Positions 39,985 through 48,518 of a DNA stretch of 64,000 nucleotides are shown one piece after another (position 1 is the stretch's first letter; each line of letters opens with the position of its first letter). The DNA is from Asterella californica. Taxonomy: Eukaryota > Streptophyta > Marchantiopsida > Marchantiales > Aytoniaceae. The stretch covers positions 15,413,001-15,477,000 of the forward strand of contig JAYKYS010000010.1 in the NCBI GenBank assembly GCA_036924285.1. The letters run 5' to 3'. Both the position numbers and the translations under genes were made by a program. The notes below the pieces were generated by a model that saw only the letters and a list, made by a program, of their open reading frames with translations, was not told the origin of the DNA and did no database searches.

Positions 39985-41808
39985 CTACGATGCTTCCACC
40001 TCATCTTCAAACCTCACGTGCTGATCTGATCTTCCCTCTGATACTTGAGAGCAGTAACCAGCAATCTCATCCTCCTCATCCTCCGACAGTTTGGTCCCTA
40101 GAGCGTTAAGCGTAGCTGCTTCACCCAAAATCTGACGTTTCCTCTTGATGATATCTATGATAACCTCATGGAACTCACGCTTTGCTATCCCAAGAATCTC
40201 ACCCAAGGTAAACTCAACCTTCCCATTCAAGATACGGTTCTCTAACACCTGCTTCAAGTCTGTAGCAATCTCAATGTCAGACTGAAGCTTGTATGCAGGC
40301 ATCTTACCCTTCTCCTTGCTTCTCTCCTTCTCCTTTGGTGTTGTAGATGGTAGATCCTCCATAGTTTCCTCCCGAGTAGGTGTTGTCTCCTGCCTTGTCT
40401 CTGGTCTAGCCCTTTCACTCCTTGTAGCAGGTCGTTTGGCTGTAGAAGCCTCACCTGCATCCTCCCTCCTGCGTTTTTCTTCTAGTACAGCTTCATGCTG
40501 ACTTCTTGCAACATAAGCATGCACTGACATAGTATCCACAGGATCATTCCATCCTGTAGCTTCTCGAATTGAGTTGCCAATCCTTCGTAGCACATCCTTA
40601 TCTAGCTCTGTTCTAGCTACGGACCGCACTACATCAGACCACAACCCAGTAGTCTCTTTCTCTCTCTCCATCTCCACTTTCACTCCACAGGTAGCAGCAT
40701 TCACAAGAGAAACAGCATGTGATGCTGATATCTCATTCACAAGCCTCTTCATACCACCCTTGCCAAAGTTGGTTCCCAACATCATCCCAGTCTCTCTCAA
40801 ATGGATCTTACCATCTTTGAAGAAGATCAGATCCTTCCTCAATGCATCTGAAAACTCCCCACAATCTCTCCTTACATGGTCTAGGCTATCACACCATATA
40901 CAACGATGAACAAAGCCTTCTCTCATCTGAGGTCTCTGCATAGCAGGCTGTACATTCTGCTCCTTCTCTTCTAACCTAGTGAGCTTAAGCTTAAGCTCCT
41001 TCATACCCTTAATCAACTCATCAAGCGGTGAGTCTTCCTCTCTAGCAATTACCAAAGCAGGCTTAGTAGGCAACTGCTTGACAGGAATTATCAGAGGTGC
41101 TGCTTCACTTACCACCACCTTGTCCCTTCTTCTCTGTCTCTTGGCCAGCAAAGAAACAGCCTCTTCAACCTCCTTCCAGTCAGTCTTCAATCCTCTCTCC
41201 TCACTCTTGTCTTCCAGCAACAGCTCAAGCTTCTCTTGAATAGTCACGTCCGCTGCTTGTAGGAAAAGCTCGGTCTTCTCAACCTCTAGTGTAAGCTTCT
41301 CTGTCCTAGAAAGCTGAGCATATTGACGATCAAACTCCCTTAACAACTCATTTACAGACAAACCTTTGTTAGGTTTCACCACCCACTCCAAGAATGTTCT
41401 CTTGGTCACCCTCTCTGAATCTTCAGTGTAGTACTCCTCCTTCAAAGCGCGCATAAAGCTCTCCCAACTCTGTCCTTGCTGCTGCTTGAGCTCCTTCACA
41501 CGCCCACGAATCTCAGGGACAACAGCAAGTTCAAAGTTCTCCACCATCTTCTTCTCAGGTACCTTGTTCACCTCCATCTCCCTAGCATAGTATCGCACAT
41601 ACTTGGAAATATCTGTCCCCTTGAACTGATCCATCTGATGCACCACCGATTGCAACGCCTTGGTTGCTAATACCTCCTTCCTCTCTATGCTCTGCTGCTG
41701 CTGCATAAACATGGAAAAAGCTTGGAACATCTTCATCGTAGCAGCATCAAACTGAATAGGTTGCTGAGCAGCAGCAACACCTCCACTTGATGATCCTTGG
41801 TTGGCCAT
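39985..41808 (-). CDS. element B gag
   Basis: 607 codons, nearly identical to A gag but without the 13-bp duplication. It has the same QQPIQFDAATMKMFQAF start, CCHC knuckle (CIWCDSLDHVRRDC) and charged tail. It ends at a TAG where A has CAG. The ATG lies 78 bases inside the LTR at 41887. Confidence 0.9.
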   Translation of the reverse strand: MANQGSSSGGVAAAQQPIQFDAATMKMFQAFSMFMQQQQSIERKEVLATKALQSVVHQMDQFKGTDISKYVRYYAREMEVNKVPEKKMVENFELAVVPEIRGRVKELKQQQGQSWESFMRALKEEYYTEDSERVTKRTFLEWVVKPNKGLSVNELLREFDRQYAQLSRTEKLTLEVEKTELFLQAADVTIQEKLELLLEDKSEERGLKTDWKEVEEAVSLLAKRQRRRDKVVVSEAAPLIIPVKQLPTKPALVIAREEDSPLDELIKGMKELKLKLTRLEEKEQNVQPAMQRPQMREGFVHRCIWCDSLDHVRRDCGEFSDALRKDLIFFKDGKIHLRETGMMLGTNFGKGGMKRLVNEISASHAVSLVNAATCGVKVEMEREKETTGLWSDVVRSVARTELDKDVLRRIGNSIREATGWNDPVDTMSVHAYVARSQHEAVLEEKRRREDAGEASTAKRPATRSERARPETRQETTPTREETMEDLPSTTPKEKERSKEKGKMPAYKLQSDIEIATDLKQVLENRILNGKVEFTLGEILGIAKREFHEVIIDIIKRKRQILGEAATLNALGTKLSEDEEDEIAGYCSQVSEGRSDQHVRFEDEVEAS

Positions 41809-41886
41809 GATATCTGATCCTGTAACACTCTCAAGAAAACTCCCACCCTAGGTGTTTCACGTCGAGTTCACCACCAAAAGAGAGTA

Positions 41887-42696
41887 TGTCGGAGTGTGAT
41901 CCGTCTACCTAGGAAAGCGCCGGGCTTCTGGCTGTGGTTGTTTACTCAAGAGGTTGGCTTTCAGGTCACAACAGGAGCTATAAACACTCACACAGGAGTG
42001 TATGATCCTCTGATATGCTCAAAAAGCGAAATTTAGGTCTCACTAGTAGTAATAGGCTTAAGCGGTGAACTTTGACACTCAAAGAGAGGAAAACTATGAA
42101 GGTTTAGACCTCTAAACTTCCCCTACATGCAAATGAGGTACTACTGAACTCACAGACGAAGTTTCAACCTGAGATCAAATTCTGACACGGAGATATGAAC
42201 AGAAAAGTTCTGAATAAGAGAATTATGGCAATTTCTGGTACCTAGACAGCTATTCAGACATAGAACAGAGAATTGGCTCGATGAATTTCAAATCTTCTCA
42301 CAGTATTTGAAGTCTACAGGATGCTGAACATCCCTGTGAAGTTGGGACTCCTGAATGTTTGTAGAACTCCAGATCTCCTTCTCTAAAGTCGCTGCTCTAG
42401 ATTAAGAGCTTTTCAGACCCCCTCTTGAGCTCAAACCACTATCAGCATGGAAACCCTAAGTTATGTACATTGAACGTCATAGACTAGTAAGAAGTCACTT
42501 GCACAAGCGCACAAATGCTTGAACAAGATAACTAACATACTATCAGCCTACTAGGACTCAAAATAGTGCTAACACCGTATGCAAAGGTGTCAAACATATA
42601 TATAAAAGACTAGAAGTAATATGAGCTAACTTCTAGAACTACCAAACCTAAGCGTCGGAGTAGAAGTCAAGCATGTAGCCGCCAAATGGTGCGACA
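41887..42696 (-). repeat. 5' LTR of element B with internal deletion
   Basis: It is 810 bp and matches 35094-36466 except that about 563 bp are missing at about 42424, where CAGACCCCCTCT joins TGAGCTCAAACC. The deleted part includes the GCGGCCGC-containing region. The loss hits the promoter-bearing 5' LTR and may weaken transcription of B. Confidence 0.9.
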
Positions 42697-43924
42697 GCGT
42701 CCTAAGCTACAAGGAGGTATACCGCAACGGGTGGTATGTGACTTGGAATTGCAGCAGCAGCTGATCAAGGAGTTTCATGAGAGTCTATGGGCCGGTCATA
42801 GAGGAGTTTGGGCTACATTTGCCAAGATTAAGGAGAAGTATTGGTGGAAGGGTATGTATAAGGATGTAGTACAGTTTGTTTCATCCTGTATACCTTGCCA
42901 GATGTATTCCAACGTACGTCATCGTGATGGATTGCATCCTACTTATCCTTTAGCCATTCATTACAAATGGGTAGTTGATCTGGTAACTATGCCATTTGGA
43001 CTTGGACAAATGAGGTATCTAGTCTTGGCTAGAGAAGATATATCTAACCAAGTTGAAGGTCGTGCCCTGAGGACGAAGACCACTGCTAGTGTCTGCCGCT
43101 TTCTACTTGAAGATGTTATTTGTAGGTATGGGTGTGTGGAAAAGATCACTGCAGATAGGGGCGAGCTGGATTCACAAGAAGCAGTTGAGTTCTTCAAGCG
43201 ACTGGGAATCAAGTTGGCGTTAACCACTGCTTACAATCCTGAAGGGAATGGTAAGAGCGAAAGAGGTCATCCGCCAATCATCAAAGCTTTGGTAAAAGCT
43301 TGCAAGGGTAAGATCCGTGAATGGCCTAGACTGCTACCGTTTGCTTTGTGGGCAGATCGTACAACTCATAGTACCGTTACAAGTTACATGCCAGCAGAGT
43401 TGATACTAGGACAGAAACCTGTGATGCCGATTGAGGAGGTTGTGCCTACTTGGAATGTTTTGCCATGGGAAGATGATAGAAGTACGGAGGATCTTCTTGC
43501 ATTAAGGATCCAGCAGTTAGAACGAAGACCTGAGGATGTTGCCAAAGCTGTCGAAAGATTAAAGATTGCTAGAGAGAGAAACAAAGGAAGATTTGATAGA
43601 ACGCATAGATTACGACCCAAACCAATTAAAGAAGGTGATTGGGTGTTAGTCTATGATAGTAGTCTTGATAATCAGCATAGCACTATCAGGAAGTTCTCCA
43701 AGAGATGGTTTGGACCTTATGTGGTGTTAGAAGTTTATGATAATGCCACATACTCCTTGAGAGAGTTAGATGGTGCAGTGCTCAAGATACCAGTCGCAGG
43801 AAAGAGAATCAAGCTCTTTAGGAGGAGAGGGGAGGACCAGAACGTTACAGAGTTTACAGAGGATGAAGCTGAAGACTCAATGCAGGTTGAAGATGAGTTT
43901 GAAGCCGAAGCTGAAGAGTCTTGA
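42697..43924 (+). CDS. element A integrase
   Basis: Continues the A pol frame interrupted at 35093. The zinc-binding H-H-C-C region (HESLWAGHRGVW, CIPCQ) is followed by the catalytic core with Asp in WVVDLVTM, Asp in TADRGEL and Glu in NGKSERGH. A C-terminal domain (EGDWVLVYDSSLD, RWFGPYVVLEVYD) and an acidic Glu/Asp tail end at 43924. No chromodomain is visible. The polypurine tract CAGAGGGGGTGGA lies at 43957-43970. Confidence 0.9.
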
Positions 43925-43970
43925 TCTGGATGGCACATACCGGAGGATGTGCAGGTTCAGAGGGGGTGGA

Positions 43971-45252
43971 TGTCGCGCTACTTGGCGGCTACATGTTATA
44001 TTTCTATTCCGACGCTTGAGTTTAGTAGTTCTAGAAGTTAGCTTATATTTCTTCTAGTCGTTTATGTATATGTTTGACACCTTTGCATACGGTGTTAACA
44101 CTATTTTGAGTCTTAGTAGGTTGATCACCATGTTGATAGGGCTTAAGCTCATGGGTTGTATTTGCGTGTCGCCCATGCACGCTTTCTAGCTGATTTAAGT
44201 TATTTTTCGGGGCTGCGTGTCGTTTTAAGTAATTTAAGTTTTACGCTGGCACTCTAGGGGGCTTGACGTGGTAGCCTATGAGTAAAAATAAGTTGCCACG
44301 TGGTTTAGGGTACTAAAGGACAACCAAGTGGAGCTATGAACTCCCATTGGTCCGTTTTTGTCTTTTGTTAAACTCTAAATTTAGAAACAGCGCTCTAGAG
44401 TAGAGTTCGAGCATTTGGTGAGGGATCTTCGAAATCTGAGAGCACAGGGAGAGAGGTCTCGTCATGCCAAGCACTTCCAGTGAAAATTTCGATCGATTTG
44501 AGTCAATAAAGACGGAGTTATGAGCAATTGAAGTTCGGATTGTGTCAAAACTGAATCATTCTTGTTGGATGTAGGGTTTTCAGTGTCATTCGCAGCAGAT
44601 TTGAGGAAATTGCTTCAAAACTTCGAGGTTGTGTTCTCCGCCAGCAGGGCTACGATTTCACAAAAAGTTTCATATCGATTGAGCAACTGAGTAATTCAGG
44701 GCGGCCGCTGAAGCTGAGGGGGTCTGAAAAGCTCTTAATCTAGAGCAGCGACTTCAGAGGAGGAGATCTGCAGTTCTGTGAACATTCAGGAGTCCCAACT
44801 TCACATGGATGTTCAGCACCCTGTAGACTGCAAATCCTGTAAGAAACTTTGAAATTGATCGAGCCAAACTCCTGTTATAGGTTGAAATAGCCAGCTAGGT
44901 ACCAGAAATTGCCGTAGTTTTCTTGCTCAAAACTTTTCTGTTCATATCTCCGTGTCAGAATTTGATCTCAGGCTGAAATTTCGCCTGTGAGTTCAGTAGT
45001 ACCTCATTTGCATGTAGGGGAAGTTTGGAAGTCTAAACCTTCATAGTTTTCTTCTCCGTGAGTGTCAAAGTTCACCGCCGGATCCTATTACTGCCAGCTA
45101 GACCTGAATTTCGCTCTCTGAGTATATTACTAGATCTTACACATCTGTGTGAGTGTTTATAGCCCTATTGTGACCTGAAAGCCAACCTCTTGAGTGAACA
45201 ACCACAGCCAGAAGCCCGGCGCTTTCCTAGGTAGACGGATTACACTCCGACA
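43971..45252 (+). repeat. 3' LTR of element A
   Basis: 1282 bp, TG to CA, almost identical to 29110-30391. It is followed by the GCGC duplication and the interrupted MTase-element integrase. Confidence 0.95.
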
Positions 45253-46820
45253 GCGCGTACAACTGCTAAGCTTGGGTCAACAGTACCATCAATGTTGGGA
45301 AGATGACATGGCGCGCAATTACGCACATGGTCCTTCCACACAACACCATCACGGCCCTCTAACATGAGTACTCCAGAAGGTAACACCTCACGCACTCGTA
45401 AAATAGTGCGTCCTGCGGTCACGTCCAACGTCGTCGGTGCAGTCTGATGTAGATAGATATAATCGCCAGGATGAAATCTGCGAATCGACGGCCGATAACC
45501 TCCTCCTCGGATAGTCGCATACCGCAACGTGTCTCTATGATGTACAATCGCTAGGTTCTCAAAAGCCATAGGCATAACTCTCCGAAATGTCTCTGCTCGT
45601 TGAGAACATGCTCTCACCCACATATCCGGATCATCAAGGTCCAGCACCTCAGCAGAATCACGACGAATGGCCGAAGGTAGATCTGGATCTCGGCCATACA
45701 ATAAGAAATACGGTGAGAAGGAAGCCAAAGACGCTTGTCGGCTAAAACGGTAGCCCATAGCCAACCATGGTAACTGCACATCCCAGTCTCCCAAGTGGCC
45801 CTTCTGCAAGCCATACTTGCGCAATCCTCTCTTCACCGTCTGAACTACCCTCTCCGCCAAACCATCCGCCTCAGGATGATCTCGAGATGTAGTCCGATGA
45901 TCAATCAGCGCCTGATCACACAAGGCCTGAAACTCACCAAGGAACTCTGTACCTTGGTCTGTCAGCACTTCAGCTGGTGCTCCGAAACGACTCAGCACTC
46001 GATCTAAGAACGCGTACGCCGTCTCTTCACTCGCCTTGTCTAGTAATGCCACCAACTCAATCCACTTGGAGAAGTGCTCCACCATCACCAACACATACCG
46101 GTGGTGACGTACGGTCAACGGTAAGGGTCCCGCAAAATCCAAACTCCAACGGTAACCCAACCCCATAATCGGTAAGGGGTGTAACTGTGGAGTAGGAGCA
46201 TTAAACGATGCTCGTACTCGATCACAAACCACACATCGTGCGACAAACTGTTGCACATCGATGTGCATACCACACCACCAATACTGTCCTTGGAGTAAGC
46301 TATGCGTACGCTTCACTCCAAAATGTCCCAACTCCTCATGGGCATGTCGTACTAACTGTGCCCTCTGGGATGGATGTGACACTATCCGTACCCTCCCATC
46401 ACCCCACACTCGAAGTACATGTCGTCCTTCTCGTCGAAATCTCTTCGCTCGTTGGAGGACACGATCTCGCTCCTTGGCACTTACTGTGCCTACTACCACA
46501 CCAGTACGTAGATACTCCATCACGGTCACATCATCATGGATATCTCGCTGGTCTGAAACACCATCTCCACCCTCAGGATCTGGAGACTCATCATCTACTC
46601 TCTGACCAGATAAAGATACGACTTGGCCCTCCATACTAGAGTTCATGGCCAACACACAAAGAAAGGCAGATGCATGCCACTCTGACACTATCTCCTCATC
46701 AACCTCGTCATGCCAGCGAGCCCCAGTCTGATCCTGCTGACTCGCGCACGGGTTGCGACTCAACCCGTTGGCATCTAGGTTTGCAACTCCAGGTCTATGT
46801 ACTACCTGGAAGTCATACTC
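45253..46820 (-). CDS. MTase element integrase
   Basis: Minus strand, frame continuous with RT through a TAG at 46821; the first ATG is 46763, and numbers below count from it. RNase H ends just upstream. The zinc-binding region has H142, H147, C177 and C180 (HEELGH, CVVC). The core catalytic residues are D209 (WSLDFAGP), D269 (LTDQGTEF) and E304 (ADGLAERV), spacing D-x34-E. The C-terminal domain starts near HPGDYIYLHQ. The reading runs into the A LTR and stops falsely at 45240. The true continuation is the PHD finger at 29109-28955. Catalytic residues are intact. Confidence 0.9.
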
Positions 46821-48227
46821 CTATAAGATCAGAGCCCATCGTGCAAGCTTCCCTGTAAGCTTGTCGGACTCCATCAACCACTTGAGCGGCTGGTGATCAG
46901 TGATGAGAGTAAAGGGGTTCCCAAACAGATAACATCGAAAGTGTGCAACAGCCCACACTGCCGCCAAACACTCTCCCTCATACCAACTATACCTCGCCTC
47001 CGCTGAATTGTTGGAGCGACTGGCATACGCCACCACGAACTCCTTTTTCTCATCATCATGCTGAGTCAGCACTGCTCCAAGTCCCAACATACTCCAATCG
47101 ATGTGTAGTTGGAAAGGACGCCCCCTAACGGGTCTCCTCAAGATGGGAGCAGATGTCAACCTATCCTTGAGCTCTATGAAAGCTCGCTCCTGCTCATCTC
47201 CCCACTGCCACTCTTGGTCCACCTTCATCAGCTTGGTCAACGGCTTCGCAATTGCACTAAACCCTTTCACGTATCGACGATAGAAGTTCGCCAAACCAAC
47301 AAATGCTCGAACTCGACTCACATCTGTGGGGCGTGGGATACGTGCAATAGCCTCAACCTTCGTCTGTTGAACACCCAATCCACCTGGATAGATGGTGTGG
47401 CCCAGATACTCTACCAACTCCTGGAAGAACTTACACTTCCCAGGGTGTAACTTCAACCCATGAGCTCTCAACCGCTCAAACACATCCCGTAAGTGTCTCT
47501 CGTGCTCCTCCACTGTAGCACTATAGACTAAGATGTCGTCAATATAACATCTGACAAAATCCAATCCTGCTAGGATTCTGTCCATCACCCTTTGGAACTC
47601 AGCATGGGCGTTCTTCAACCCAAATGGTAAGAACCGCCACTGATACAAACAATCCTTGCCGTGAGAGTCAATTCCCCAAAATGCTGTCTTGGAATTATCT
47701 TCTTCTCTCACTAGCAACTGATGATACCCTGCTCGAAGATCCAAAGTACTGAAGACCTTCACATGCCCCACTGCATCAAAGATCTCCTCAGGTGTTGGCA
47801 TGGCATACTTATCGGACTTCGTCTGTCGATTGATAGGACGGTAGTCTCCACACATCTGCCTATCCGTGTAGTTGCCATACATATCCTTCTTGGCTGGCAT
47901 AACTGTGGCAGATGCATACTCTCCATGCGACATCTCCACCAACCCAGCCTCCAACAAGTCTTGAGTCCGACTCTGGATCAAGGCTCTCTCCATGTCACTG
48001 TACCTGTAAGGACGTCGAAAGATTGACGTGTCATTAGCCAAGTCGATCCGTATACCAGGTCCCTTCAAGGTACCCAAATCCTTCATACTGAAGGCAAAAC
48101 AATTCCTGTAGCTCTTCAGGAATCTTTGGACTCTTCGTCTCTCCTCTCCTATAAGCTTGGGTCCGATCTCTGGCTCCCAAGTATCCTCTGTCACCATGCT
48201 AGAGGTAGAAGACGAAGTCGTTGACTG
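46821..48227 (-). CDS. MTase element reverse transcriptase and RNase H
   Basis: First ATG 48197, 458 codons. RT motifs: RQMCGDYRPINRQT, STLDLRAGYHQLLV, LPFGLKNAHAEFQRVM, catalytic CYIDDILVYS. RNase H: QLHIDWSMLGLGAVLTQ, then ITDHQPLKWLM. This is a conventional gypsy RT, unlike the F-L-D-D type of A/B. It lies downstream of the methyltransferase in the same frame. In-frame TAG codons at 48228 and 46821 bound it. Confidence 0.92.
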   Translation of the reverse strand, partial: QSTTSSSTSSMVTEDTWEPEIGPKLIGEERRRVQRFLKSYRNCFAFSMKDLGTLKGPGIRIDLANDTSIFRRPYRYSDMERALIQSRTQDLLEAGLVEMSHGEYASATVMPAKKDMYGNYTDRQMCGDYRPINRQTKSDKYAMPTPEEIFDAVGHVKVFSTLDLRAGYHQLLVREEDNSKTAFWGIDSHGKDCLYQWRFLPFGLKNAHAEFQRVMDRILAGLDFVRCYIDDILVYSATVEEHERHLRDVFERLRAHGLKLHPGKCKFFQELVEYLGHTIYPGGLGVQQTKVEAIARIPRPTDVSRVRAFVGLANFYRRYVKGFSAIAKPLTKLMKVDQEWQWGDEQERAFIELKDRLTSAPILRRPVRGRPFQLHIDWSMLGLGAVLTQHDDEKKEFVVAYASRSNNSAEARYSWYEGECLAAVWAVAHFRCYLFGNPFTLITDHQPLKWLMESDKLTGKLARWALIL

Positions 48228-48518
48228 CTATCTTGCAGCCTCTGGAGCAGTTTCCTTCTGCTCACCACCAACAACCTCCACCGCTACTGTGTGTAAAACT
48301 TCTGCAGTTCTAGCTGCAAACTCCACACTCTCTTCTATGACCTCCCATGATGTCCAAGGATGACGAACTCCACGTGCCTCGCCCCCAGTCTTTACCTCCA
48401 CCGACCCGGTAGGCAAAGAGCTCAAGAGTGCTCGAGCAGTAACACCCGTCGATCGCATCCGACGCTGCTCAGCCAATCCAAGGCTAACAATCCATGTCAA
48501 GCAATTCAAGTCCATTGC
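48228..48518 (-). pseudogene. MTase C-terminal end and linker between two stops
   Basis: Same frame as its neighbours. After the TAA at 48519-48521 it reads AMDLNCLTWIVSLGLA, which fits the end of a C5-methyltransferase (motif X region). A linker follows, ending at the TAG at 48228-48230, after which RT starts. Intact in frame, but cut off by stops on both sides. Confidence 0.7.

Larger units (their letters stand above)
35094..42696 (-). mobile_element. Ty3/gypsy element B, inverted inside its relative A
   Basis: Same family as A, opposite strand, flanked by GCGT (35090-35093 and 42697-42700). The 3' LTR is 35094-36466 (1373 bp). The 5' LTR is 41887-42696 (810 bp), shorter because of one 563-bp internal deletion. 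Where both exist the LTRs differ at very few positions, so insertion is recent. It is the innermost layer of the nest. The internal region has gag, protease and a pol lacking RNase H. Confidence 0.93.
29110..45252 (+). mobile_element. Ty3/gypsy element A (recent), interrupted by element B
   Basis: A plus-strand element with LTRs 29110-30391 and 43971-45252, both 1282 bp. I noticed one difference between them (30376 A versus 45237 G), so insertion is recent. GCGC flanks it (29106-29109 and 45253-45256). It cuts the MTase element between integrase and PHD finger. The internal region holds gag, protease, RT, RNase H and integrase. Element B (35094-42696) splits it between RNase H and integrase. 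Confidence 0.93.
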
